Assembly (NCBI RefSeq): GCF_009646335.1
Contig: NZ_WJBU01000004.1
Span: 124,001 to 188,000 of the forward strand
DNA: 64,000 bases
Reading direction: 5' to 3'
Origin: Caenimonas koreensis DSM 17982
GTDB lineage: Bacteria; Pseudomonadota; Gammaproteobacteria; Burkholderiales; Burkholderiaceae_C
Both the position numbers and the translations under genes were made by a program. Below, one piece after another: positions 1 to 8,802 of the stretch (positions are counted from its first letter, which is position 1; every line of letters starts with the position of its first letter). The notes below the pieces were generated by a model. It ran no database searches. It saw only the letters and a program-made list of their open reading frames with translations, and was not told where the DNA came from.

Positions 1-1223
1 CTGAGCAAGCGGCGCTGCAGCGCACCATTCGCATTGCCGCGGTGGAGCTGCGCGATCATTTGCGCACCGCGGAGTCGAGCCAGCGCGGATTTCTTCTGAC
101 CGGCAACCAGATCTACCTGGCCCCTTACGACACGTCCAAGACGCGGGCCATGCAGGAGCTGGACGATCTGAGCAGGATGATTTCACCGGACGCACCCAAC
201 CGCGCCATGCTGCCAAGACTGTCGGAAGCACTGGCGGAAAAGATCGCCGAGATGGACAACAGCATTGCGCTGAAAACGGCCGGCCGCGATGCCGACGCCA
301 TGGCCTTGCTGGCGAGAAATCGCGGCAAGACGCTGATGGATGAGATCAACGTGTTTCTCTATGGCGCGATATTGATCGCCGACGAGAACAGCACGCTCAG
401 CAGCACAGAACAGCAACGCAATGCATCACTGCTGCGCTGGATATCGGCGGGCGGTGCCGTGGTCATCATCCTGGTGGTGTTCGCGGTGGTCTTGACTATC
501 TACCGAAACGGGTAGGATCTGAAGCAGGCGCGCGACGAAGTGCAGGCCATCAATCTGACGCTGGAAGAACGTGTGAAGGCCCGCACGACCGACCTGGCCA
601 TGGCGCGCGAACGCGCTGAAGTCTTGCTGGCCGAGGTGAATCACCGCGTGGCCAACAGCCTGCAGCTGGTGGCGGTGCTGGTGGGGATGCAAATGCGTTC
701 CGTCACCGACACGGCGGCCAAGGAGGCCCTGCGCGAAACGCAATCGCGCATCAACGCCATCTCCCTGATCCACAAGAGCCTCTACACGTCAGGCGACGTC
801 ACAAACGTGGCGCTGGACGACTATCTGGGCGCCATGCTGAGCAACCTTGAAACGGCGATGAACAAGGCCGGCCATACCGCCATCCTGAAGTGCTATCTGG
901 AGCCGATTTCCCTCAGCACGGACGCCAGCGTCAGCCTGGGCGTGGCGGTACAGGAGCTGGTCACCAACGCATTCAAGTACGCCTACCCCGAAGACAACCC
1001 CGGCGAAGTGCGGGTGCGGCTCAAGCGGCTGGAAGGCGGCAAGGCCGAGCTGACGGTCGAGGATGATGGCGTGGGGATTGCGCCGAACGCCGCGCATGCG
1101 GGCACGGGGCTTGGCAGCAAGATCATCCGCACGATGGCGTCGGCGCTGCAGACGCACGTGGAATACATCAACCGCGCGCCGGGGACGGCGGCGCGGCTGG
1201 TGCTGACGACGGCGACTGCGTAA
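1..1223 (+). pseudogene. CHASE3 sensor histidine kinase, 5' truncated by window edge and interrupted by in-frame TAG
   Basis: The reading frame is open from the left edge. It first encodes a CHASE3 extracellular sensor domain with the typical ESSQRGFLLTG signature, then one transmembrane helix ending near base 508. A TAG codon follows at 513-515. The same frame continues without a shift into a coiled segment (LEERVKARTTDL) and an HWE/HisKA_2-type kinase, with phospho-acceptor motif EVNHRVANSL and ATPase motifs ELVTNAFKYA and DDGVGI. A single amber codon therefore separates sensor from kinase. GTG at 540 could restart a 227-residue soluble kinase. The next two genes are a periplasmic binding protein and a receiver protein, which fits a sensory module. 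The TAG may be a true mutation or a sequencing error. Confidence 0.8.
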
Positions 1224-1234
1224 CGGGATCTGCA

Positions 1235-2383
1235 ATGAAATTTGGACTGCCTGCGCTTGTTTCACCTGCATGGTTTTCACTGGCCTGTTCTTCACTGGCC
1301 TGTTTGAGCAGCGCCGCGTTTGCCGCTGGCAGCGAGGGGCTGACCACACCGGTGAAGTTGCCTGCCTACGATGCGGCACGGCCCGCTTGCAAAGCGCCAG
1401 CTGGATTGAACAGAACGCTGGTCTTCGTGCAGGACAACAGGCGCGAATTCATGCAAGGCGCCGGGCGCGGGCTGGAAGCCGCCGCGCGGGCGCGGGGCCT
1501 GGCCTACAGCGTTGCCTTTGCCAACAATGATCCCGCGCTGATGATCAAACAGGTGGGCGGCATCGCGAGCGACAAAACGGGCGCGATGGTGGTCGCGCCG
1601 ATTGATCCACCGTCGCTCGCGCCGGCCCTCAAGAAGGTCATAGCCGCGGGCGCCTATGTGGGTGCCATCGTGCCGCCACCGGCGACGACGGTGCTGAACG
1701 CGCCGCAATACCTGACCGGCAAAGTTCTGGCAGAAGCGGCCGCCAATTACATCCGGACGCGGCTTGGCGGGAAGGCCAAGGTTGTGTTGCTGACGCATGA
1801 CAGCCTGCAGTTCCTGGCGCCGCGTTTTACTGCCATGCGCGATACGTTGCGGACAATGCCGGGCGTGACGATCGTGGCCGACATTTCGCCTTCCACAGTC
1901 GACAAGGAGGGCGGCTATCGCACGATGAAGACCATCATGCTTGCGCAACCGAATGTCGATGTGGTGCTGGGCGCCGACACGGTGGTGCTCGGGGCGCTGG
2001 CGGCATTGCGCGAGGCGGGCAAGGCGCGGGCCGACCAGTTCCTGGGCGGCATCGATGGCGAGCAGGAAGCAGTCGTCGAAATCAAGAGAGGCGGCAGCCC
2101 TTACAAGGCGAGCATCAGCCTGGCGTCGCCCATCTTCGGCTATGCGATGGGCCAGCACGCGGCTGACTGGCTGGACGGGAAGTCCATCCCCCAGGCCATG
2201 GACATCCTGCCCCGGGCGCTCACCAGCAGCAACATCGCGGACTATGAACGCGATACGGCCAACCCCGGCGCGGTGTATGCCGATCCGGCGCGGCGCGCGA
2301 GCTATCTGAAGATGTACGGCAACATCTGTTTCGATACCCGCGACAACTACATCAACTTCCCCTGGTCATCAGAAACGAAATAG
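1235..2383 (+). CDS. periplasmic sugar-type substrate-binding protein
   Basis: 382 residues with an N-terminal Sec signal peptide (cleavage near residue 30, after a run ending AAFA). The body is a type-I periplasmic binding fold of the ribose/galactose (Peripla_BP_4) family: two alpha/beta lobes with segments such as GAMVVAPIDPPSLAP and VDVVLGADTVVLGAL. Such proteins normally capture a sugar for an ABC importer, but no permease or ATPase gene is near. The gene starts 11 bases after the histidine-kinase frame and is followed by a receiver gene. It may therefore present a ligand to the kinase rather than to a transporter, as TorT and LuxP do in other systems. The ligand cannot be told from sequence. 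Confidence 0.85.
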   Translation: MKFGLPALVSPAWFSLACSSLACLSSAAFAAGSEGLTTPVKLPAYDAARPACKAPAGLNRTLVFVQDNRREFMQGAGRGLEAAARARGLAYSVAFANNDPALMIKQVGGIASDKTGAMVVAPIDPPSLAPALKKVIAAGAYVGAIVPPPATTVLNAPQYLTGKVLAEAAANYIRTRLGGKAKVVLLTHDSLQFLAPRFTAMRDTLRTMPGVTIVADISPSTVDKEGGYRTMKTIMLAQPNVDVVLGADTVVLGALAALREAGKARADQFLGGIDGEQEAVVEIKRGGSPYKASISLASPIFGYAMGQHAADWLDGKSIPQAMDILPRALTSSNIADYERDTANPGAVYADPARRASYLKMYGNICFDTRDNYINFPWSSETK

Positions 2384-2444
2384 CGTGCAGTGCCACGCCT
2401 GGCGCGGCCTGCAACTTTGCACAGAATCGAGCAGCCCGCCCGCC

Positions 2445-2807
2445 ATGACCGCCCACCCTTTCGTCATCCTTTACGTCGAAGACAACGACTTGATCCGCGA
2501 GTCGTTCGCCGAGATGCTCGCAAGCCCCGAACGCCAGGTCGTTTGTGTGGCAGACGGCGCCGCCGCGCGCGAGGCGCTGCGCCAGCAGAACGTGAACCTG
2601 CTGATGACCGACATCAACCTGCCCGACGGCTCGGGCCTCGACGTGGCGCGCGAGGCGCTGCGGCAGAACCCGAAGATGCCCGTGATCGTGTGCTCCGGGC
2701 AGGACTTGAGGGACGTCACCCAGTTGCTCGGCCCCACCGCCCATCCGCTGAGAAAGCCCTTCGAGCTGCACGAACTCGAGGCGCTGTTGGAGCGCCTCGC
2801 GCAATGA
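2445..2807 (+). CDS. single-domain response regulator (CheY-like receiver)
   Basis: 120 residues, all receiver domain. The acidic pair is in YVEDND, the phospho-acceptor Asp is in the strand LLMTDINLPDG, and the conserved Lys is in LRKPFE. There is no DNA-binding or enzymatic output domain, so signalling must go through protein contact or a phosphorelay. An upstream GTG at 2385 would add 20 residues that do not look like receiver sequence, so the ATG at 2445 is preferred. It lies about 60 bases after the binding-protein gene on the same strand and is the natural partner of the upstream HWE-type kinase. Confidence 0.88.
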   Translation: MTAHPFVILYVEDNDLIRESFAEMLASPERQVVCVADGAAAREALRQQNVNLLMTDINLPDGSGLDVAREALRQNPKMPVIVCSGQDLRDVTQLLGPTAHPLRKPFELHELEALLERLAQ

Positions 2808-2837
2808 GCGGGCCGGCCTGTTGCGCGAGCTGCAGTG

Positions 2838-3911
2838 CTAGTTGCCCTGCGGCAGTGCCGCTTCGCGATTGCGCTTGAGCGCTGTTTCCACGCGGCGCAC
2901 GACAGCATCCACCTCCGCATGCGCCATGCCCTTTTGCGAGGCCAGAAGCTGCACCAGCAAATCCACGCGTTCGATCTCGACGGCGCCTGCTGCCACTGAG
3001 CGCGCGGCGGAAGAAGGCTTCTTCAACGACGTTGCCGCGGCTGCGTATTTGTCAAACGGCACCAGGTCGGCTGTCTGCGCGCCCAGCGCCACACACATGG
3101 CTTCGACCCACTCGTAAACACTGCGCGAAAGATCGAGGTTGTCGTACACCGCATTGGCAATCGGGCGGATGCCGTCGTCGCCGATGCAGCGGTAGTTGCC
3201 GCAAAGAAGCATGGGCCATTTGGCGAGCGGCACAAACAGGGACGGGTGATTTTTCAGCTTCACGGGCAGCGACAGCGACTCGCCATTCCATTCGTAGCGC
3301 GCGGCATCAACATCGGCCTCGAGCTGGCGCAACAAAGCAGTGTGTGCGTCGTCTTCGAAGGGCGCGCACTTGAAGTTGGTGGGCAGGCCCACCTGCAGCA
3401 CGTTCTTCGGCTCGCCGGCGGGGCGAAAGGCCTGCGGGTCCGGGCTGGCCAAGGTGACGAGGCCCGGCTCGAACTGATCCCACAAAGCCATGTCCGAGAA
3501 GCAGGCCGCGAGGGGCTCGACCTGCAGGCCCGCGATGCGGCGCAGGTACGGCGGCGGTGGCATGTTCATGAGCGCCAGGCACGGAACGCGTGCGGCGGCC
3601 ACCCGCTGCATCAGCGCACGCACACTCTCTTCACCGTACTGCGACTCCTGCATGGCCAGCACGACCAGGTCGAACTCGGCCGGCGCAACGTCATGGGGCG
3701 CTGCCGCCGTCACGGCAGCGGGCAGCCTGCGGCTGTCCACTTCAATCAATGCATCACTGCCCGTGACCGGGAACTTCACGCGCGTGCCTTGCGCGTTGAT
3801 CAGCGCGGCGGTGGAGGGCGTGCACACCAGGCACGCCTGGTGGCCCGCCATGGCCAGCTTCGTGGCGAGCAAAGAGCCGTAGGAGGCCCCGAGGATCAGG
3901 ATTGAAGACAT
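2838..3911 (-). CDS. ketopantoate reductase-like NAD(P)-binding protein
   Basis: 357 residues. The N-terminus is a Rossmann nucleotide-binding segment (ILILGASYGSLLA) followed by a layout seen in ApbA/PanE-type reductases, including FDLVVLAMQESQ after the fourth strand. The glycine motif is GASYGS rather than the usual GxGxxG, and the protein is longer than a typical PanE (about 300). A role in pantothenate synthesis is therefore not secure, and it may act on another 2-oxo acid or hydroxy acid. It is monocistronic and convergent with the response regulator gene; the two stops are about 30 bases apart. Confidence 0.6.
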   Translation of the reverse strand: MSSILILGASYGSLLATKLAMAGHQACLVCTPSTAALINAQGTRVKFPVTGSDALIEVDSRRLPAAVTAAAPHDVAPAEFDLVVLAMQESQYGEESVRALMQRVAAARVPCLALMNMPPPPYLRRIAGLQVEPLAACFSDMALWDQFEPGLVTLASPDPQAFRPAGEPKNVLQVGLPTNFKCAPFEDDAHTALLRQLEADVDAARYEWNGESLSLPVKLKNHPSLFVPLAKWPMLLCGNYRCIGDDGIRPIANAVYDNLDLSRSVYEWVEAMCVALGAQTADLVPFDKYAAAATSLKKPSSAARSVAAGAVEIERVDLLVQLLASQKGMAHAEVDAVVRRVETALKRNREAALPQGN

Positions 3912-4133
3912 CGACTACTCCAAGTTGAAAAATCGGGCGCAGGCGCGATCGGCGGCACGTGCAGCGCAGCAGTGCGGTCCATTGAAATCGTCCGGCTATT
4001 GAGATGCAGGATAGAGGAGGGCTGGGTGTTAGGCAACGCTTCGGCTGCGAGAACTCGTGGTGCGGGCTGGCATGTTGTGAATGAAGCAACGCAGGCGGGG
4101 TGGTGGGACGCTATGTCGCAAGGGCGTTGGCGC

Positions 4134-4892
4134 CTACCGGTACACCCCACACTGCGCCTTCTCGCAATAGGTTTGCCCCGACACTGGCGTCGGCGCCGCG
4201 CAGGGCACCGGAAGCGGATGCGTCTCTGCGGCATACGCAACGCGCGCATTGAAATTGCGCGTTGCCGCGTCTCTCGTTGCATCAAAAAACACCGAGAGCC
4301 TGGAGAGTGCGACCCAACTCGCGCCGCATTGCCGATAGACAACCTGGATGTCGGCGGCAGTGCAGTCGGCAGCGCTTGTGCACTGCAAGTTTGCAGCGGC
4401 CAGTTCCACGCCCTGCGTGCCTGTCAGCTTGACCTGGTCTGCCAGTCGCTCGGAAGCGCTTTGCAAAGGCGGGGGCGCGGGCGGGACCGTGTCGATGCAC
4501 GGCACGCTGACCGCAGAGAAATCGGCGCGTGTCACGCTGACGGCAAACCCCAGCGATGCAGCTTTGCTCGCATCCGCCTCTTTGACCTCATAGGCGAACA
4601 TCGTTGCAGGCTGCCCCGCGAACTTCTGGATGCTGCGAAAGCACTGCGTCGAAACCGGCGCGATGCCGAGTGATGAAAGTTCCTGCGTGTGTTTGACAAC
4701 GGCTGCTGCAACCATGTCCGTCACCAGCACCTTGGATACGTCGAGCGTCAGCAACGGGGGCGGCGCAGGTGCCGGGGCTGGAGCGGGCGCCAAGGCCGGC
4801 GCGCTGCCCCCACCCCCACAACTGCCCAGCAGCATGGCCGCGCCGAGAAGGATCAATCGAGGCGGGTCAAGGAACCGGTCGTGCGCAGTCAT
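4134..4892 (-). CDS. predicted lipoprotein of unknown function
   Basis: 252 residues from the ATG at 4892. The N-terminus has a hydrophobic stretch ending LLGSC followed by GGGGS, a good lipobox, then an Ala-Pro linker (PAPAPAPAP). The mature part holds eight or more cysteines (for example TQCFRS, LQCTSAADC, YRQCGAS and a CEKAQCGVY end), suggesting disulfide bonds in the periplasm. No known domain was recognised. An in-frame ATG further upstream at 4997 would bury the signal peptide and is not favoured. The gene is divergent from the small membrane protein starting at 4968. Confidence 0.7.
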   Translation of the reverse strand: MTAHDRFLDPPRLILLGAAMLLGSCGGGGSAPALAPAPAPAPAPPPLLTLDVSKVLVTDMVAAAVVKHTQELSSLGIAPVSTQCFRSIQKFAGQPATMFAYEVKEADASKAASLGFAVSVTRADFSAVSVPCIDTVPPAPPPLQSASERLADQVKLTGTQGVELAAANLQCTSAADCTAADIQVVYRQCGASWVALSRLSVFFDATRDAATRNFNARVAYAAETHPLPVPCAAPTPVSGQTYCEKAQCGVYR

Positions 4893-4967
4893 GTTTGCCT
4901 TGCGTGAGGACGTTGTGTCCTTGGCAAAAGATACCACTGGGCCCCAGATGGCATACGATCCGGGCCG

Positions 4968-5372
4968 ATGAACCACATCGTTCCATTTATCGCGCATCTT
5001 GCGATCACGGCCTTCTCGCTTTGGCTGGCCAGCCGGATATTCAAGGGCCTGAAGTTCGACAACAACCGCTCGCTTGTGATCGCGGCACTGCTCCTGGGCA
5101 TCGCGAATGCGGTCGTCAAGCCGATCCTGATCCTGTTCACGCTGCCACTCACGCTCCTGACGTTCGGGCTTTTCATCCTGATCATCAATGCGCTCATGTT
5201 GCTGCTGGTCGCTGCATTGGTGCGGGGGTTCCGCATCTCAGGCTTCTGGACCGCGTTCTTCGCGAGCATTTTTGTCTCGGTGCTGTCCCTCGTCTTCGGG
5301 GCGATCATCAGCACGGGGGATCCGGGGGGTGAGATACCGTTGCCGACGGATAGGGGGGCGGTGTGGCTTTGA
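4968..5372 (+). CDS. phage-holin-like family membrane protein (DUF360 type)
   Basis: 134 residues with four predicted transmembrane helices and the family pattern IANAVVKPILILFTLPLTLL followed by a Gly-Leu-Phe-rich helix. It matches the widely distributed small membrane family annotated as mycobacterial-type phage holin family IV (DUF360). These proteins occur in ordinary chromosomal settings and most are not phage genes; their function is not established. There are no phage neighbours here. The C-terminal tail after the last helix is short and hydrophilic. Confidence 0.8.
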   Translation: MNHIVPFIAHLAITAFSLWLASRIFKGLKFDNNRSLVIAALLLGIANAVVKPILILFTLPLTLLTFGLFILIINALMLLLVAALVRGFRISGFWTAFFASIFVSVLSLVFGAIISTGDPGGEIPLPTDRGAVWL

Positions 5373-5460
5373 ACTGTTAGCTCCCAAGGCTGCTTGCGGC
5401 AAGAAGCAGCCTCATGCGCGCGCGCAAAATGCCTGCACGATGACCAACTGAGGCCCAATC

Positions 5461-6174
5461 TTGGCAAATTCAGATACACCGCGACTGGCGGTCCTTATTG
5501 ATGCAGACAACGCGTCTGCCTCTGTTGTCAAAGAGTTGCTGGAAGAGGTGGCGAAGTACGGCGTCGCCACGGTCAAACGCGCCTTTGGCGACTGGACGAC
5601 ACAGAACCTGGTGGGGTGGAAGGCACACCTTCACCTCCATGCCATTCAGCCGATCCAGCAATTTGCCTACACCCAGGGAAAGAATTCAACAGATTCGGCG
5701 TTCATCATCGACGCGATGGACTTGCTGTACGGCGGCAAAGTAGATGGGTTCTGCCTCGTGTCGAGTGACAGCGACTTCACTCGCCTTGCGACCCGCCTGC
5801 GAGAGGCCGGCAAGACTGTCTATGGTCTTGGCGAACGAAAGACGCCTGAGCCCTTTATCGCCGCGTGCGACAAGTTCATCTTTTTCGAAGTCCTGAAAAA
5901 GCCTGCAGGAGCCGCATCGACTGTCCAGCAACTGCCCGACGTTCCAGACCTGAAAGAATTGCTCTCGCACGCAATCCGCGAAACGGCTCGAGAAAGCGGG
6001 TGGTCGCGCTTGGCCACTGTAGGCGGTCTGCTTAATAAGACCCACAGCTCTTTCGACCCGCGGAACTACGGGTTCAAAAAACTCAATGAGCTCGTTCGGT
6101 CACAGGCCTACGTTGAGGTAGCCGAAAAGGCAGATCAGACCGGATTCATTCACGTCGAGGTTCGCTTGAAGTGA
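5461..6174 (+). CDS. NYN-domain ribonuclease-like protein with C-terminal OST-HTH/LOTUS domain
   Basis: 237 residues. Residues about 8-145 form a NYN (LabA/DUF88, PIN-like) domain. Acidic positions expected for metal binding are visible: D14 and D16 in LIDADN, D78 and D84 before and within IIDAMDLL, and D103/D105 in SSDSDF. Residues about 160-237 match an OST-HTH/LOTUS winged helix (LATVGGLL, then YGFKKLNELV). This architecture is widespread in bacteria and is thought to act on RNA, with LOTUS giving substrate or partner binding. The start is TTG at 5461 with GAGG seven bases upstream. The gene stands alone. Confidence 0.85.
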   Translation: MANSDTPRLAVLIDADNASASVVKELLEEVAKYGVATVKRAFGDWTTQNLVGWKAHLHLHAIQPIQQFAYTQGKNSTDSAFIIDAMDLLYGGKVDGFCLVSSDSDFTRLATRLREAGKTVYGLGERKTPEPFIAACDKFIFFEVLKKPAGAASTVQQLPDVPDLKELLSHAIRETARESGWSRLATVGGLLNKTHSSFDPRNYGFKKLNELVRSQAYVEVAEKADQTGFIHVEVRLK

Positions 6175-6238
6175 CGGGTTGACAGGATGTTTGGTTTGGG
6201 TCGGAAGCGGGCATGCATTTGAATGGCTTAGTTCATGA

Positions 6239-6886
6239 CTACCGGTCGCCACAGACCAGCCGATGCAGCACCTGTCCGAGCTTGGTCGGCGAATGGACGA
6301 TGTTTCCGTCACTTTCCCAAGTCACGCCGACACTTAGTTGCGTGAGCCCTGCCGCAACAAGCCGAGACAGATACTCGGCTTCTGGTTGCGTGGGAAAGTG
6401 TGTCGTCCAGAGAGGGTGAGTCAGGAAGTCCCTCAGGTCGTCGGCGAAAGCCAAGTCCACAGCTGAAGCCAACCGTCGAAGCGTCGCAGCATCAATGTCT
6501 GAGGCGGCGAATCGTGCGAGAAGAAAACCGAGTAGCGCGGGCTTGTCCAAGTCTGTGAGCCGCTCGAGTACGAGCAGCAAAGTAGTTCCTGCCGCCTTTG
6601 CTGTTTCATCGGTTTCGAACCTGCGCTTCATCTCGTCTCTTTGATGCAGCGGCACCTCCTCTAGAGCTTGAATGAAGGCTATTAGCTTCGCGGCGAATAG
6701 CGCGTCTCTGAACGAGTCGCGTGCACGCAGCGCCTTGATGGCCGTCCCTACAACGGGAATAGACGCGATCAAATCTCCGCTCATTGCGACATCGGCGAGC
6801 ACTTCCGCCGTCGACGCGGTTGCGTCAAGGACAGGCCGATCCTTGCTAGGACGAAGAAACGCGCGAACCGACGGTGAGGTAGTCAT
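6239..6886 (-). CDS. hypothetical protein
   Basis: 215 residues from ATG 6886. A longer reading from 6970 adds 28 residues with no similarity to a signal peptide. It is helix-rich, with a hydrophobic patch near residues 35-50 (SGDLIASIPVVGTAIKAL) and many Leu/Ala helices. No catalytic motif or known domain was recognised. The patch resembles sequences found in proteins with a short amphipathic or membrane-associated helix, but the protein is probably cytoplasmic. It lies between the NYN gene and the HAD gene, on the opposite strand to both. Confidence 0.55.
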   Translation of the reverse strand: MTTSPSVRAFLRPSKDRPVLDATASTAEVLADVAMSGDLIASIPVVGTAIKALRARDSFRDALFAAKLIAFIQALEEVPLHQRDEMKRRFETDETAKAAGTTLLLVLERLTDLDKPALLGFLLARFAASDIDAATLRRLASAVDLAFADDLRDFLTHPLWTTHFPTQPEAEYLSRLVAAGLTQLSVGVTWESDGNIVHSPTKLGQVLHRLVCGDR

Positions 6887-7005
6887 AGCGAATCGTAGAG
6901 CAGTACGCGACGGTTGCCTTCGGCCAAGAGCTGCCAGCGTGAGGGGAATGAGCAGACCGCCAGACACCATGCCGGGGGACCAAGCCGGAGCGTAGACTGC
7001 TTCTC

Positions 7006-7722
7006 ATGAGCGTTCCCACAGATCTGGCCAGTAGCGTTCGCGTGCTGGCGTTCGACATCTTTGGCACCGTCGTCGACTGGCACGGCAGTATCGTGCAAGA
7101 GATGGCGCAATTGCATCCCGAGGTCGACGGGGGCGCATTCGCGCGAGCATGGCGCGAGGGCTACAAGCCAGCAATGGCGCGCGTCATGAGTGGCGAGCTT
7201 GGCTGGACACGCATCGACGACTTGCACCGGATGATCCTGGACGACATCCTTCCCCGGTTCGGCCTCGCCGGGTTGGCCGAGGCCGAGCGCGCGCACATCA
7301 ACCACGTGTGGCATCGTCTTCACCCGTGGATGGACAGTGTCGAGGGGCTCACGCGACTCAAGCGCCGTTACACGATATGCACGCTGTCCAACGGCAACAT
7401 CGGGCTGCTCACCAATATGGCCAAGAGCGCAGGCCTGCCGTGGGATTGCATTCTTTCAGCGGAGGTGTTTCGCGCCTACAAGCCCGATCCGGCGACTTAT
7501 CTCGGCGTTGCGCGAGTTTTTGACTTGGCACCCGGTCAGGTGATGCTCGTGGCAGCGCATCATGAAGATCTCGCCGGTGCGCGTGCATGTGGCCTGCGCA
7601 CCGCGTATGTTGAGCGGCAGTTCGAATTCGGCACGAGCGATCCGAAAGACGTATCGCCGCAGCCCGGAAACGACCTCCATTGCGAAAGCTTGGTAGCGCT
7701 GGCGGACGTGCTCGGGGCCTGA
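7006..7722 (+). CDS. haloacid dehalogenase, type II (HAD superfamily)
   Basis: 238 residues, close to the usual 220-240 of L-2-haloacid dehalogenases. The nucleophile motif is FDIFGTVVDW with D17. The second motif is LSNGN (S128, N129). K159 lies in YKPDPATY, and the acidic end motif is HHEDLAGA (D188). The reaction in this class is hydrolytic removal of halide from 2-haloalkanoic acids through an aspartyl ester, but many homologues act on other substrates. The third-motif region reads HHEDL where true dehalogenases more often have SxxWD, so the substrate is uncertain. It is followed by a weakly spaced gene on the same strand. Confidence 0.85.
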   Translation: MSVPTDLASSVRVLAFDIFGTVVDWHGSIVQEMAQLHPEVDGGAFARAWREGYKPAMARVMSGELGWTRIDDLHRMILDDILPRFGLAGLAEAERAHINHVWHRLHPWMDSVEGLTRLKRRYTICTLSNGNIGLLTNMAKSAGLPWDCILSAEVFRAYKPDPATYLGVARVFDLAPGQVMLVAAHHEDLAGARACGLRTAYVERQFEFGTSDPKDVSPQPGNDLHCESLVALADVLGA

Positions 7723-7798
7723 ATCACAACCTGTGGGTGGATGTCTGCTCCGGGTCGGAAGCGGCCTTGCTACCAGAATTCACCATGAAAGATTGACG

Positions 7799-8788
7799 AT
7801 GCTGCAGTGGCTACGAGGGAAGAGAACCAGTCGGGCTTCGACTGATGCCGTCGCGTTGAGCAAGGCTATATCTGCTCAACACGTGCTGTGGCGCGCCGAT
7901 GCCAGCTTGCCTATTCCGGACTGGAGTAAGCAGCCGTGGCCCGAGGCCGGGGCGGATGAGCAGTTGCATGCGCACGCCAATGGGCTGGCGGCAGCGTGGC
8001 TGGATGCGACGATTGCAGCGCTTCCTGTAGGCCACATCCGGGCGGAGTCTGCCAACTTCATGCTCCTGTCCGCCCTGCAGCCACGCCCCACGGGTGTTCT
8101 GCTGGACTACCTCGAGCGCTCCAGGCGCCGTGTGCTGGCCACCCTGCCGGGCATTGCGGCGGACCAAGGGCACGGCAAGACGGTGGTGATGGTGTTTGGG
8201 GACGAGGAGCACTATTACCAATACATCGCCAACTACGGCGGCGAATCGTCAGAGCCTGAGGCATACAGCGGCGGGATGTTTATCGATGCGGGCTATGGGC
8301 ATTTCGTTTTTTCCCAAGCCCCTTTCGAGTCCATGGAGCCGGTGGTCGTCCACGAGTTGACGCATTGCCTGGTGCGCCACCTGCCAATTCCTGCCTGGCT
8401 CAACGAAGGCCTGGCCGTGAACACCGAGCATCGCTTTGTTGCTGCGCGACCCCGCTATCGCGCCAACGAACTGCAGTACCTCTTTGACAGGTTCTGGAAT
8501 GCGTCCACCATCCAGGAGTTCTGGAGCGGCAAGTCGTTCCTGCGTCCCGACGATGGGCAACCGCTCAGCTATGAGCTGGCGAAGTTGCTCGTCCAACTGC
8601 TGGACAAAGACTTTGAGCTGCTTGCGCAGTTTTGCGCGAAGGCGTCGTTGCACGATGGGGGAGAGGATGCGGCGATCGCGATCCTGGGTGAAAGCCTCGA
8701 GGAGCTCGTCAAGGTCGTACTGGGGCCGGGCGACTGGAAACCGCAACCGGCCTTGTGGGCCGCAGGCGCGGAGAAGGGGCAGTTCTAG
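7799..8788 (+). CDS. HELTH-type gluzincin (peptidase MA-like) protein
   Basis: 329 residues from ATG 7799. The zinc-binding helix is VVVHELTHCL (H185, E186, H189), with the third ligand E203 in LNEGLAVNTEH, the pattern of the peptidase-MA/DUF1570 group. No signal peptide is visible, so it is probably cytoplasmic unless exported another way. The N-terminal 150 residues resemble no domain I know. Hydrolysis of a peptide bond is inferred only from the motif. The next gene is convergent, with only 14 bases between the stops. Confidence 0.7.
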   Translation: MLQWLRGKRTSRASTDAVALSKAISAQHVLWRADASLPIPDWSKQPWPEAGADEQLHAHANGLAAAWLDATIAALPVGHIRAESANFMLLSALQPRPTGVLLDYLERSRRRVLATLPGIAADQGHGKTVVMVFGDEEHYYQYIANYGGESSEPEAYSGGMFIDAGYGHFVFSQAPFESMEPVVVHELTHCLVRHLPIPAWLNEGLAVNTEHRFVAARPRYRANELQYLFDRFWNASTIQEFWSGKSFLRPDDGQPLSYELAKLLVQLLDKDFELLAQFCAKASLHDGGEDAAIAILGESLEELVKVVLGPGDWKPQPALWAAGAEKGQF

Positions 8789-8802
8789 CGCGTACCGCCC
8801 CA

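Noticed and set aside
4968..5372. Prophage holin
   Set aside because: The family is widespread as a lone chromosomal gene, and no lysis or structural phage genes are near.
6190..7766. Two intergenic copies of a GGGTCGGAAGCGG motif near 6199 and 7752
   Set aside because: Too short and too common in this group to be called a mobile or regulatory element from two copies.
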